Positions 17,539 to 26,702 are shown, numbered from the stretch's first letter. The stretch is 64,000 nucleotides of DNA from Streptomyces canus (GCF_001514145.1 NZ_KQ948663.1:421927-485926); one strand, 5' to 3'. Notes: generated from the letters alone by a model not told the origin. Numbers and translations are program-made.

Positions 17539-19038
17539 GTGGCGCAGTGGACCTCGGCGGTGGGTGCGGCGCAGCTCGCCCGGCTGCTCAACTCCCAGCA
17601 GGACCGTCCGGCGGGCCCCGGCACGCGCCGCCCGCCGGCCTACCGCGCGCTCGCCGACGGCATCCGCCTGCTGGTCCTGGAGGGCCGTGTTCCGGTGGCC
17701 GCCCGCCTGCCCGCGGAACGCGAACTGGCGCTCTCCCTGTCCGTCAGCCGTACGACCGTGGCGGCGGCCTACGAGGCGCTGCGGGCCGAGGGTTTCCTGG
17801 AGTCCCGGCGCGGTGCGGGCAGCTGGACGGCGGTCCCGGCCGGCAATCCCCTCCCGGCGCGCGGCCTCGAACCCCTCCCGCCCGAGGCCCTCGGCTCGAT
17901 GATCGACCTGGGCTGCGCGGCACTGCCCGCGCCGGAGCCGTGGCTGACGCGGGCGGTGCAGGGGGCCCTGGAGGAACTGCCGCCGTACGCCCACACGCAC
18001 GGCGACTACCCGGCCGGACTTCCGGCCCTGCGGACGATGATCGCCGAGCGGTACACCGCGCGCGGAATACCGACGATGCCCGAGCAGATCATGGTCACCA
18101 CCGGGGCGATGGGCGCGATCGACGCGATCTGTCATCTGTTCGGGGGCCGGGGCGAGCGCATCGCGGTGGAGTCCCCGTCCTACGCGAACATCCTTCAGCT
18201 GATGCGGGAGGCGGGCGCCCGGCTCGTGCCCGTCGCGATGGCGGAGGGGCTGACCGGCTGGGACGTGGACCGCTGGCGGCAGGTGCTGCGGGACGCGGCG
18301 CCGCGGATCGCCTACGTCGTCGCCGACTTCCACAATCCGACCGGTGCGCTGGCCGACGAGGACCAGCGGCGGCGGCTGGTGGAGGCGGCAAGGTCCGCGG
18401 GGACCGTGCTGGTGGCCGACGAGACGATGACCGAGCTGTGGCTGGACGAGGACGTCTCCATGCCGCGGCAGGTGTGCGCGTTCGACCCGGCCGGCTCGAC
18501 CGTGGTCACGGTCGGCTCGGCCAGCAAGGCGTTCTGGGCGGGAATGCGCATCGGGTGGGTGCGGGCGGCGCCGGACGTGATCCGCAGCCTGGTCGCCGCG
18601 CGGGCCTATGCCGACCTGGGCACGCCCGTACTGGAGCAACTGGCCGTGAACTGGCTGTTCAGCACCGGCGGCTGGGAGCAGGCCGTGGAACTGCGGCGCG
18701 GACAGGCCCGGGAGAACCGGGACGCGCTGGTGGCGGCGATGCGCAAGGAACTGCCGACGTGGGAGTTCGAGGTGCCGCAGGGTGGCCTGACGCTGTGGGT
18801 TCGGGCCGGGGGGCTGTCCGGCTCGCGGCTGGCGGAAGTCGGCGAGCGGGTGGGCGTGCGCGTGCCGTCGGGACCGCGGTTCGGGGTCGACGGGGCCTTC
18901 GAGGGCTATGTGCGACTGCCGTTCACCGTCGGGGGAGCGGTGGCCGATGAGGCCGCGGCGCGGCTGGCCGCGGCGGCGCGGGTGGTGGAGAGCGGCGGGT
19001 CCGGGGGCGGCGAGGCGCCGCGTACGTTCGTTGCGTGA
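17539..19038 (+). CDS. MocR/YczR-type GntR regulator with aminotransferase domain
   Basis: A 499-residue chimera. Residues about 30-105 form a GntR winged helix (LPAERELALSLSVSRTTVAAAYEALRAEGFL), joined to a class I aminotransferase-like domain. The PLP-binding Lys is in VGSASKAFWAGMRIGW, with DFHNPTG upstream for cofactor binding. MocR proteins bind PLP as effector and regulate neighbouring genes; the divergent yczE is the likely target. The GTG start has no obvious ribosome binding site. A dispersed Streptomyces repeat follows the stop codon. Confidence 0.9.
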   Translation: MAQWTSAVGAAQLARLLNSQQDRPAGPGTRRPPAYRALADGIRLLVLEGRVPVAARLPAERELALSLSVSRTTVAAAYEALRAEGFLESRRGAGSWTAVPAGNPLPARGLEPLPPEALGSMIDLGCAALPAPEPWLTRAVQGALEELPPYAHTHGDYPAGLPALRTMIAERYTARGIPTMPEQIMVTTGAMGAIDAICHLFGGRGERIAVESPSYANILQLMREAGARLVPVAMAEGLTGWDVDRWRQVLRDAAPRIAYVVADFHNPTGALADEDQRRRLVEAARSAGTVLVADETMTELWLDEDVSMPRQVCAFDPAGSTVVTVGSASKAFWAGMRIGWVRAAPDVIRSLVAARAYADLGTPVLEQLAVNWLFSTGGWEQAVELRRGQARENRDALVAAMRKELPTWEFEVPQGGLTLWVRAGGLSGSRLAEVGERVGVRVPSGPRFGVDGAFEGYVRLPFTVGGAVADEAAARLAAAARVVESGGSGGGEAPRTFVA

Positions 19039-19054
19039 ACGGAGCGGGCGGGAA

Positions 19055-19084
19055 GGGGCGCGGGGAACTGCGCGATCAGCCCCC
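19055..19084 (+). repeat. Dispersed 30-bp intergenic repeat, copy 1
   Basis: The core GCGCGGGGAACTGCGCG is flanked by complementary GGGGC and GCCCC ends, so the element can fold into a hairpin. It lies between the convergent MocR and sffA stops. Other copies are at 31927-31956 and, partly and inverted, at 26703-26716. The same sequence is familiar from many Streptomyces intergenic regions. Confidence 0.8.
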
Positions 19085-19117
19085 ACGCACCCGCAGCCGC
19101 CCGAGAACCGCTGAGGG

Positions 19118-20752
19118 TCACGGTGCTTCCGCGGGCACCGCTTCCGGCTCCGCCTTCGAGAGGACCGGCACTGCCTCCGATGGGGCCGCTTCCGGCTCGG
19201 CTTCTGGCTTGGCCTCGGAGGGGGCCGTCTCCGCGTCGGCCGGAGTCGTCCGCGCCGGCAACAGCGCCAGCACCGCCTGCCGGTCCGCCTCGCTCGTCGC
19301 GTCGTCGTACGGGTCCGGAGTCGCCGGCACCTGGAGACGATGGACCGGCCCCGTCCCCAGGCGGGCGTACCCACGGCCGGGCGGGACCTGCGCGGCCGGG
19401 GTCGTGTGCGGGGGCGCCCCCAGGAACGCCTCCAGCTGGTCCGGTGTCGCCGGGCCCAGCACGACACGCGCGCGCGTGTGCTGCCGTACCGGATCGCTCA
19501 GCGCCTCCGCGCTGTCGAACTGATCGGCCACCACCACCGTGACATTCGCCGCACGGCCGTGCCGAAGGGGGACCTGGAGGAAGGACTGCGGATCCTTGCG
19601 GCCGTCCGCGGCGGCCAGATGGGTGAAGGCGCTCGGGCGGTCGAGGAGGATCCACAGCGGGCGCTTGATGTCGTCCGGCGAGGGCCGGCCGGCCTGACGG
19701 GCCCGGTTGGTCGCGATGAGACGGCGCTCCGTCTCGGTCGCCGCCCACTCCAGGCTCGCCTGTGCTCCCGCCAGTCCGCCCTCGACCGCGAGGACCCCGT
19801 CCCGCCCGGTCAGGCACGCGTACTCGGCGGTGCTGCCGCCCTCGACGATGACGACATCGCCGTACTGAAGGGCCTGGAGCGCGATCGAGCGCAGCAGGGT
19901 CGAGGTGCCGCTGCCCGGCTGGCCCATGACCAGCAGGTGCGGCTCGGTGGAGCGGATGCCGGTGCGCCAGACGACCGGCGGGACGTCGCGCTGTCCGTCG
20001 CCGAAGCCGAGCGGCAGGGTGCGCTGGACCTGGGTGGGGTCGGTGAAGCCGAGGACCGTCTCGCCCGGGGCGGTGACGAAACGCTGGGCGGCGATGTCGG
20101 TGGGCAGCGGGGCGAGGACGGTCACCGTGAGCTGGTTGCCCTCCTCGTCCCAGGTGAAGTGGTACTCGCGGCCGCGGCCCGACTTGGCGTGCAGCAACTG
20201 CTCGACGCGGGCGCGGGCCTCGGCGTCGCCGTCGGTGAAGTACGCCGGGTAGCAGATCAGCAGGTGGGTGATGCGACCGGTGCCGTCGAAGTCGTACGCG
20301 GGGAAGGCCTTCTCCCACTCGCCGCCGTGCGCGTACAGCGGGGCCGGGTCCTCTGCCGCCGAGAAGTACGGGACGAGCGCTTCGTACAGCGACTGGAGGC
20401 GCTGTGTCTGCGACTCGTCGGGTCCTTCCGGCTCCGACGGCTTGCGGTCCCGGCCCTGCCAGGCCGCCGCCGCCATCAGGCTGATGACGGCGAGCAGCGG
20501 ACCGTACGGAACGAGCGCCACGACCAGGACCACCGAGGCCACCAGGAAAAGCAGCGGCCCGCGCCTGTCCTTGGGTGCCTCGGCCCACTTGCGCCGCCCG
20601 GCCGAGGCCAGCCGGCGCAGACCGCGTGTCATCGTGATCAGCGGGTGGAGGACGTCGGTGGCGCTGTCGGCCGCCGTCCGGGCCAGCTCCCGGCTCCGGG
20701 CGATCTGCGCGCTGCCTGTGCTCAGGATGCGGGGGAGGGGGCGGCGGGCCAC
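19118..20752 (-). CDS. sffA: SffA, SpoIIIE/FtsK-like protein of sporulation septa
   Basis: A 544-residue FtsK/SpoIIIE-related protein. Two adjacent membrane segments lie near residues 68-98, followed by a cytoplasmic ATPase-like domain and a low-complexity Ala/Pro/Glu C-terminus. The P-loop reads GQPGSGTST: the essential Lys is Thr, and the later LWILLDR has no Glu. In S. coelicolor, SffA is directed to sporulation septa by SmeA and aids chromosome segregation into spores. smeA lies 40 bp upstream. The GTG start has CCAGGAGA ahead of it. Confidence 0.85.
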   Translation of the reverse strand: MARRPLPRILSTGSAQIARSRELARTAADSATDVLHPLITMTRGLRRLASAGRRKWAEAPKDRRGPLLFLVASVVLVVALVPYGPLLAVISLMAAAAWQGRDRKPSEPEGPDESQTQRLQSLYEALVPYFSAAEDPAPLYAHGGEWEKAFPAYDFDGTGRITHLLICYPAYFTDGDAEARARVEQLLHAKSGRGREYHFTWDEEGNQLTVTVLAPLPTDIAAQRFVTAPGETVLGFTDPTQVQRTLPLGFGDGQRDVPPVVWRTGIRSTEPHLLVMGQPGSGTSTLLRSIALQALQYGDVVIVEGGSTAEYACLTGRDGVLAVEGGLAGAQASLEWAATETERRLIATNRARQAGRPSPDDIKRPLWILLDRPSAFTHLAAADGRKDPQSFLQVPLRHGRAANVTVVVADQFDSAEALSDPVRQHTRARVVLGPATPDQLEAFLGAPPHTTPAAQVPPGRGYARLGTGPVHRLQVPATPDPYDDATSEADRQAVLALLPARTTPADAETAPSEAKPEAEPEAAPSEAVPVLSKAEPEAVPAEAP

Positions 20753-20792
20753 TGCGGTCTCCTGGAGGTGCGTACGGACGGGAGGGGCGGCG

Positions 20793-20987
20793 TCAGAACT
20801 TGATGCCGCCGAGGAGGCTCGCCAGGCTCTCGCCGCCGGCCTTGATGCTCGGGGCGATGGCGGTGCTGGCCAGATAGAAGCCGAACAGCGCCGAGATCAG
20901 CGCGTGCGAGGCCTTCAGCCCGTCCTTGCGGAAGAAGATGAAGACGACGATGCCGAGCAGTACGACACCCGAGATGGAGAGGATCAT
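20793..20987 (-). CDS. smeA: SmeA, small sporulation membrane protein
   Basis: A 64-residue protein with two hydrophobic segments (ISGVVLLGIVVFIFF and LISALFGFYLASTAIA) around a short basic loop RKDGLKAS. It matches SmeA, which localises SffA to sporulation septa. ATG 20987 follows CAGGAG at good spacing; upstream ATGs in the frame would add residues with no fitting site. It is the first gene of the smeA-sffA operon. A fairly AT-rich region of about 100 bp upstream probably holds a developmentally regulated promoter. Confidence 0.85.
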   Translation of the reverse strand: MILSISGVVLLGIVVFIFFRKDGLKASHALISALFGFYLASTAIAPSIKAGGESLASLLGGIKF

Positions 20988-21202
20988 TTGGTGCTCCTGG
21001 TTCGTGGGGACAGTCACCATGAGTACTTCCAGGATCACAGCATGTATCCATACGACAAAAGGTGCAAATGGTTGAATTTTCCGTGATTTCACTTGGTTGG
21101 CTGAGTCGTAGTGTCCTTACGTCCGGCACTTCGGGTCATGTGCCGCGCGAGCCAGTACCCTTGCGATTCACCTGAACGGTTGTATGAGAGGCGGATCGGC
21201 CG

Positions 21203-21595
21203 ATGACTGAAGCCCCCGACCCCGAGGTCGTGGAGCTGGCGACCAAGATCTTCGATCTGGCCCGGCAGGGACAGACCGAAGCGCTTGTGGCGTACGTCGA
21301 CGCGGGTGTTCCCGCAGGCCTCACCAACGACCGCGGGGACTCACTCGTGATGCTCGCCGCCTACCACGGTCACGCGGACGCGGTGCGTGCGCTCGTCGAG
21401 CGTGGGGCGGCGGCCGGCGGCGTCAACGACCGCGGGCAGACACCTCTTGCCGGGGCTGTCTTCAAGGGCTCCACGGACGTCATCAAGGCCCTGTTGGAGG
21501 GCGGCGCCGATCCGGCCGAGGGCACCCCCTCGGCCCTGGACACGGCCCGGATGTTCGGCAGGGCGGAACTGCTCGAACTGTTTGGCGCACACTGA
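21203..21595 (+). CDS. Ankyrin-repeat protein
   Basis: A 130-residue protein made almost wholly of ankyrin repeats. Two clear units are present: DRGDSLVMLAAYHGHADAVRALVERGA and DRGQTPLAGAVFKGSTDVIKALLEGGA, with a partial repeat at each end. Such proteins mediate protein-protein contacts; no catalytic domain is fused. The ATG at 21203 follows GAGGCGG. It is likely cytoplasmic. Partner unknown; it diverges from smeA-sffA. Confidence 0.9.
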   Translation: MTEAPDPEVVELATKIFDLARQGQTEALVAYVDAGVPAGLTNDRGDSLVMLAAYHGHADAVRALVERGAAAGGVNDRGQTPLAGAVFKGSTDVIKALLEGGADPAEGTPSALDTARMFGRAELLELFGAH

Positions 21596-21650
21596 TCCGT
21601 ATGTTCTGACCAGCGAAAACACTAATAACGGGGGAGGCGGTACAGGGCCG

Positions 21651-21662
21651 CCGAAATTTCGG
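21651..21662. promoter_or_regulatory. 12-bp perfect palindrome upstream of the HEAT-repeat gene
   Basis: CCGAAATTTCGG is a perfect palindrome with an AT centre that stands out in the GC-rich surroundings. It lies 55 bp after the ankyrin stop and could be an operator for the downstream genes. Confidence 0.4.
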
Positions 21663-21791
21663 TCGCGGCAGATGGAAGTGCCGAGTCATCATGACGTCGT
21701 GGTTCACGGACGTGATGGCAGGGCAGGTGATGCCGCACCGCGCGGACCGTGATGCGGGTCCGCATGGGCCACCGACGAGAGGCAGAGGAAG

Positions 21792-21851
21792 ATGGCTTAC
21801 AGCAAGCAGGAAACGGCGGGCGCCCCGACGTGTTGTCACGCGGCCAGGTAA
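21792..21851 (+). CDS. 19-aa Cys-Cys-containing short ORF
   Basis: ATG at 21792, preceded by GAGGCAGAGGAAG, opens a 19-codon frame: MAYSKQETAGAPTCCHAAR. The TAA stop is 45 nt ahead of the HEAT-repeat gene. The strong purine-rich site and the tandem Cys codons near the end suggest a translated leader peptide or a small peptide gene. Cys-rich leaders act as cysteine attenuators in mycobacteria, but whether this one does is speculative. Confidence 0.35.
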   Translation: MAYSKQETAGAPTCCHAAR

Positions 21852-21896
21852 TGCACGTCCCCGGTTGCGTCGACGCTTGATGTGAGGCTGTTTCCC

Positions 21897-23315
21897 ATGT
21901 TCGATCCGGTCATAGCGCCCAGCGGCACGCTGCTCGGCCTGCTCCAGCGGGGCCGCGGCGACGGCACCCTGCACGCGCTCACCGCCCCGCGCGCCGAGGC
22001 GCTCGCGGCCCTGAACCACTGCGTGCTGCGCGATCCCCGCCACGACTGGCAGGTGGAGAACCGCTCGCTGTATTACGCCCGTCTTTTCCTCGACCTCAAT
22101 GGCGAGCTGGACGAGATCGAGACGCACCTCTTCGAGGTGGACGACGTCTTCGACACCGAGGAGTCGCGCACGGGCCTCGCCCTCGCCGTCCTCGGCCACC
22201 TCGCCTCCTACGGCAGGCTCGACGCGCTCGAACTGCTGCGCAGGTACGCCGCCTCGGGCTCCAACTGGGCCTGGGCACTGGACGAACTGGCGCTGCGGGA
22301 CGACGACGCCGGTCTGCGTGCCCTCGCCGCGCCCGTGCTCGCGCGCTTCGCCACCGATCCCGAGGGCGAGGCCGAGCTGGCCGCGGTCGTCCGCGACGCC
22401 TTCGAACCGAGGCCGTGGCGGCTGTGGGCCGACGATCCCCGCGAATCCGTCTCCACGCGTGTGCGTGCCGCTCAGGAGGCCGGCTGTTTCGACCGCTGGC
22501 AACGCCAGATGCGGCCCGCGGGGCCCCGCCCCGGGTGGAGCGTGCAGGCCGTCTTCGAGTGGGCCCAGCAGGGCGTCGAGCGGGGCGCCGCGCTGCATGT
22601 GCCCGCCGCCCGCTGTCTGTCCGCCGTCGCGGGCCCCGAGGACCGGCCCGAGATCCTCGCGGCGGCCAAGGACGGCACCGACGGGGCCCGGGCCACCGCT
22701 CTGCGCCATCTCGCCGACAGCAATGATCCCGTCGCCTTCGATCTGATCGAGTTGGCCGTCGTCACCGGCTCACCGGTCGTCGTGGAGGCCGCCCTCGACT
22801 CGTTCGAACGCATGCGCAGTATCGCTGCCGTCGACCGCGCGCGTGGCTGGGCCCGACGGCCCGATCCACTGGGCGCCGCCGCCGGGCGCATGCTCGCCTG
22901 CCTGGGCGGCGCCCAGGACCGGGACCTGGTGCTCGCGGCCCTCCGGGAGGCCGTACGGGGCGAGGGCCCCGACGCCCCCACCCTGTGGACCCTCGTCGAC
23001 GGCACCGGACGCCTCGGCATCGCCTGTGCCGCGCCCGTGCTGCGCCACATCTACCGGGAGACGGCCTCCTCCCATCTCCGTGGCCGCGCCGCCCGCGCGC
23101 TCGCCGCCACCGACCCCTCGTTCGCCACCGGCTTCGCCGTCGAATGCCTCTGGGACTGCGAGGAGACCACCCGCGAGATCGCCGCCCGGCACGCCGAGAC
23201 GGGAGACGCCCGGGTCGTCGAGCGACTGCGCCGACTGGCCGCCGATCCGGCCGAGGAGGCCGAGGTCCAGACGGCCGTCCGCAGCCGTATCGGACCGGAC
23301 ACCGCGGCCATGTGA
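21897..23315 (+). CDS. HEAT-repeat protein
   Basis: A 472-residue protein of alternating short helices typical of HEAT/PBS-lyase repeats, for example GARATALRHLADSNDPVAFDLIELAV and HLRGRAARALAATDPSFATGFAVECLWD. There is no signal peptide, membrane helix or catalytic motif. It is probably a scaffold or interaction protein. ATG 21897 is preferred over GTG 21882 on position and context. It follows the 19-aa CC peptide and precedes two glycosyltransferase genes, but a 188-bp gap separates it from them. Confidence 0.8.
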   Translation: MFDPVIAPSGTLLGLLQRGRGDGTLHALTAPRAEALAALNHCVLRDPRHDWQVENRSLYYARLFLDLNGELDEIETHLFEVDDVFDTEESRTGLALAVLGHLASYGRLDALELLRRYAASGSNWAWALDELALRDDDAGLRALAAPVLARFATDPEGEAELAAVVRDAFEPRPWRLWADDPRESVSTRVRAAQEAGCFDRWQRQMRPAGPRPGWSVQAVFEWAQQGVERGAALHVPAARCLSAVAGPEDRPEILAAAKDGTDGARATALRHLADSNDPVAFDLIELAVVTGSPVVVEAALDSFERMRSIAAVDRARGWARRPDPLGAAAGRMLACLGGAQDRDLVLAALREAVRGEGPDAPTLWTLVDGTGRLGIACAAPVLRHIYRETASSHLRGRAARALAATDPSFATGFAVECLWDCEETTREIAARHAETGDARVVERLRRLAADPAEEAEVQTAVRSRIGPDTAAM

Positions 23316-23503
23316 AACGACCCTCGGGTGTGCACCTCCGGGCCCTGTCGCACCCGCCCGGTGAACTCGGGGTGACTCGCGGGTCAGGTCGGCATGGACG
23401 CCGCCTGACCTGCTCGGGTGTGCAGCGGAACGCTCACGGGACGTTCATCGCCGGCAAAGATCCACGTTGACGCGGCCACGTCCAGTGCGGCGAGAACACC
23501 CGT

Positions 23504-24637
23504 ATGCGTGTCGTCATAGTGACCGAATCCTTTCCCCCCGATGTGAACGGCGTGGCCCACTGCGCGCTCCAGACCGCCCGGCACCTCGTAGATCGCGGTC
23601 ACCTTCCGCTCGTCGTCGCGCCGGCCACCGCGTCCGGCCCCGTGCGCGGCGCGGACGCCCTCGCGCCGTGCCCCGTCGTCCGTGTCCCGTCCCTCCCCCT
23701 CCCGGGCTACCCCCAGGTCCGCGTCGCCCTCCCCAGCAGGCGCGTGGCCGCGGCGATCGTCGAGCACCGTGCCGACGTCGTCCACCTGGCCAGCCCCTTC
23801 GTCCTCGGCGTCCGCGGCATGGCCGCCGCCGCCCGGCTCGGCATTCCCGCCGTGGCCGTCTACCAGACCGACCTCGCCGGATACGCCCGCACCTACGTGC
23901 ACGCGGGAGAAGCCGCCGCCTGGCGCCGTATCCGCTCCGTCCACGCCGCCGCCGACCTCACCCTCGCCCCGTCCAGCGCGTCCCTGCACGACCTCGAGGC
24001 GCACGGCGTGCCCCGGGTCAAGCTGTGGCCGCGCGGCGTGGACACCGTCCGCTTCCGCCCCGACCTGCGCGACGAGGCGCTGCGTCGGCAACTCGCCCCG
24101 AACGGCGAGATGATCGTCGGCTACGTCGGGCGGCTGGCGCCCGAGAAGCACATCGAGCTGCTGGCCGACGTGTGCCGTCTTGAGGGCGTCAAGGTCGTCG
24201 TGGTCGGCGACGGGCCGAGCCGGCCGAACCTGGAGCAGGCACTGCCCGGCGCCGTCTTCCTGGGCCGCCGCATGGGCGACGAACTGGCCCGGATCTTCGC
24301 CTCCTTCGACGTCTTCGCGCACACCGGCCCCTTCGAGACCTTCTGCCAGACCGTGCAGGAGGCCATGGCGAGCGGTGTGCCCGTCGTCGCGCCCGCCGCC
24401 GGCGGACCGCTGGACCTGGTCGCCCACGGGCGCACCGGGTTCCTCGTCCCGCCGCGCGACCCGGCCGCCGTACGGGACGCGGTGCGGTCCCTGGCCGCCG
24501 ACCCCGAGACGCGCGCCTCGTTCGGAGCCGCCGCGCGGGCCATGGTCGAGGGGCGCACCTGGGCGGCCGTCGGCGATCAGCTGATCGGCCACTACGCCGC
24601 CGTGCTCACCGGCCGGAAGACGGCGGTGGCGGCATGA
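23504..24637 (+). CDS. GT4 glycosyltransferase, MgtA/PimB-like
   Basis: A 377-residue GT-B glycosyltransferase of family 4. The N-terminal domain begins VVIVTESFPPDVNGVAHCA, and the C-terminal domain has the donor-site pattern GYVGRLAPEKH and FETFCQTVQEAMASGVPVVAP. The overall pattern is close to actinobacterial alpha-mannosyltransferases that use GDP-mannose to build mannosylated lipids. Donor and acceptor are inferred. Its stop overlaps the next gene in an ATGA, so the two are translated together. Confidence 0.87.
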   Translation: MRVVIVTESFPPDVNGVAHCALQTARHLVDRGHLPLVVAPATASGPVRGADALAPCPVVRVPSLPLPGYPQVRVALPSRRVAAAIVEHRADVVHLASPFVLGVRGMAAAARLGIPAVAVYQTDLAGYARTYVHAGEAAAWRRIRSVHAAADLTLAPSSASLHDLEAHGVPRVKLWPRGVDTVRFRPDLRDEALRRQLAPNGEMIVGYVGRLAPEKHIELLADVCRLEGVKVVVVGDGPSRPNLEQALPGAVFLGRRMGDELARIFASFDVFAHTGPFETFCQTVQEAMASGVPVVAPAAGGPLDLVAHGRTGFLVPPRDPAAVRDAVRSLAADPETRASFGAAARAMVEGRTWAAVGDQLIGHYAAVLTGRKTAVAA

Positions 24638-25797
24638 GCGGACAGTCGCTGCGGATCGTCCGCCTCGCCAACTTCGTCGCTCCCGCTTCGGGCGGCCTGC
24701 GCACCGCCTTGCGCGAGCTCGGCAAGGGCTACCAGGCGGCCGGACACGAGTCCGTGCTCATCGTTCCGGGCGACCGCGCGAGCGACCGCCTGACCGAGCA
24801 GGGAAGGATCATCACCCTGCCCGGCCCGCTGCTGCCCGGCACCGGCGGCTACCGCGTCCTCGCCGACAAGCGGCGCGTGGCCCGGCTCCTGGAGGAGCTC
24901 GCCCCCGACCGCCTGGAGGTCTGCGACCGTACGACCCTCAGGTGGACCGGCAAATGGGCCCGGCGCGCCCGCGTTCCCGCCGTGATGGTCTCCCACGAGA
25001 CCGCCGACGGTGTGCTCCGCACCTGGGGCCTGCCGGAGGGAGCGGCCCGGCGTGCCGCCGACGCCCTCAACGTCCGTACGGCGCACACGTACGCGCGCGT
25101 GGTGTGCACCACGGAGTTCGCCGAGCGGGAGTTCGTGCGGATCGGAGCGCGCAACGTCGTACGGGCCCCACTGGGCGTCGATCTGGTCGAGCGGCATCCG
25201 GCGCTGCACGACGCGGGAATGCGGGGCCGTTACGCGCGCGAGGACGAGACGCTCCTGGTGACCTGCACCCGGCTGTCCGTGGAGAAGCGGCCCGGCACCG
25301 CGCTGGACGCCGTGGAGGAGCTCGTACGGCGCGGTCGGCGGGCGGTGCTCGTGGTGGCCGGGGACGGGCCGCTGCGACCGCGCCTGGAGCAGCGGGCCCG
25401 GGAGCGCGGGCTGCCGGTCACCTTCCTCGGGCACGTTTTTGACCGCGGGCTGCTCGGCGCTCTCCAGGCGTCCGCCGACGTGTGCCTGGCCCCTGGGCCG
25501 GCCGAGACCTTCGGGCTCGCCGCGCTGGAGGCCATGGCGTGCGGTACGCCGGTGGTGGTGAGCGCCTCCTCGGCCCTGCCGGAGGTCATCGGATCGGCCG
25601 GGGCCGTCGCCGCCGACCGGGGGGAGGCCTTCGCGGACGCCGTGGACATGCTGCTCGAACGTTCCGAGGCCGAGCGCCGCGGGATCGCACGCGCGCGTGC
25701 GGAGTGCTTCGGCTGGGACACGGCGGTGCGGGCGTTCCTCGCCGCACACGACGCGGAGGTCTTCCTACGGCGCTCCGTACCCGGAGGCGTGGCATGA
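24634..25797 (+). CDS. GT4 glycosyltransferase
   Basis: A 387-residue GT-B enzyme, paralogous in fold to its upstream neighbour and coupled to it by an ATGA overlap. The N-terminal acceptor domain includes LANFVAPASGGLRTALRELG, and the donor site has CTRLSVEKRPG and AETFGLAALEAMACGTPVVVS, with the E(x7)E typical of GT4. It presumably adds the next sugar to the same glycolipid or polymer. No polymerase or flippase gene is adjacent. Confidence 0.87.
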   Translation: MSGQSLRIVRLANFVAPASGGLRTALRELGKGYQAAGHESVLIVPGDRASDRLTEQGRIITLPGPLLPGTGGYRVLADKRRVARLLEELAPDRLEVCDRTTLRWTGKWARRARVPAVMVSHETADGVLRTWGLPEGAARRAADALNVRTAHTYARVVCTTEFAEREFVRIGARNVVRAPLGVDLVERHPALHDAGMRGRYAREDETLLVTCTRLSVEKRPGTALDAVEELVRRGRRAVLVVAGDGPLRPRLEQRARERGLPVTFLGHVFDRGLLGALQASADVCLAPGPAETFGLAALEAMACGTPVVVSASSALPEVIGSAGAVAADRGEAFADAVDMLLERSEAERRGIARARAECFGWDTAVRAFLAAHDAEVFLRRSVPGGVA

Positions 25798-25810
25798 GCG
25801 GGGGCGCGTC

Positions 25811-26677
25811 ATGAGGGGCCTGCGTTTCGTCGCCCTTGGTGACTCGCTCACCGAGGGCGTGGGAGACCCGTTGGGGGACGGGTGGCGCGGCTGGGCCGCC
25901 TTGCTCGCCGACGGGCTCTCCCCGGCGGACGTGGACTTCACCAACCTCGCGGTGAGCGGAGCGCAGACCCGGGACGTGCTGGAACGGCAACTGCCCGCGG
26001 GGCTCGCGCTGCGGCCGGACGTCGTGTCCGTGGTCGTCGGCGTCAACGACACGCTGCGCTGCACCTTCGACATCCACGCCGTGGCCGCCCGGCTCGACAC
26101 GGTCTACGCGGCCTTTCGCGCCCAGGGGGCGGTGCTGCTCACGGCGTGTCTTCCGGACCCGGGCACGATGCTGGGTCTGCCCGGGGCGTTGGCGAGGCCG
26201 CTGGCTCGGCGGCAGCGGGCGGTGAACGCCGTGGTGCACGCCCTGTCCGAGCGGTACGGAGCCCTGCACCTGCACGCCGCTGAGGGAGCCTGGACCACCG
26301 AGCGTGCGATGTGGAGCGCGGACCGGTTGCACCCCAGCGAACGAGGGCACCGGCAACTGGCCGTGCGGTTCCATGAGGTGCTGGTGGAGCGGGCGGTCGC
26401 GTCCGGAGCGGCGCCCTCGGCCGAGCCGGAGTTTCCCGTGCCCGCCAAGTCGGCGAGTCTGTGGTGGCTGGCCACGGCGGGGACGGGGTGGGTGGCGCGC
26501 CGGTGCACGGATCTGCTGCCGCAGTTGGTGACGTTGGCCGTGGACGAGATGCGGCACCGCGCGCGGGGAACGAGTGGGCGGCTCGACCTGCGGGCCGCGC
26601 ACGCGGTTTCCATGGCGTTGGCCGCGTTGTCGGTGGCGTCGGGGGAGCAGCAGGTGGAGGCGGCTCGAGCGGTGTGA
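25811..26677 (+). CDS. SGNH/GDSL hydrolase
   Basis: A 288-residue SGNH-fold esterase or acyl/acetyl hydrolase. Block I is VALGDSLTEGVGDP with the nucleophilic Ser; block III is VVVGVNDTLRC with the Asn; block V is DRLHPSERGHR with catalytic Asp and His. There is no signal peptide, so it should act in the cytoplasm. It lies 13 bp after the second glycosyltransferase, so it may deacylate or modify the same glycolipid. Confidence 0.87.
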   Translation: MRGLRFVALGDSLTEGVGDPLGDGWRGWAALLADGLSPADVDFTNLAVSGAQTRDVLERQLPAGLALRPDVVSVVVGVNDTLRCTFDIHAVAARLDTVYAAFRAQGAVLLTACLPDPGTMLGLPGALARPLARRQRAVNAVVHALSERYGALHLHAAEGAWTTERAMWSADRLHPSERGHRQLAVRFHEVLVERAVASGAAPSAEPEFPVPAKSASLWWLATAGTGWVARRCTDLLPQLVTLAVDEMRHRARGTSGRLDLRAAHAVSMALAALSVASGEQQVEAARAV

Positions 26678-26702
26678 TGGGTGCGGGCGCGTCGTGGGCG
26701 GC

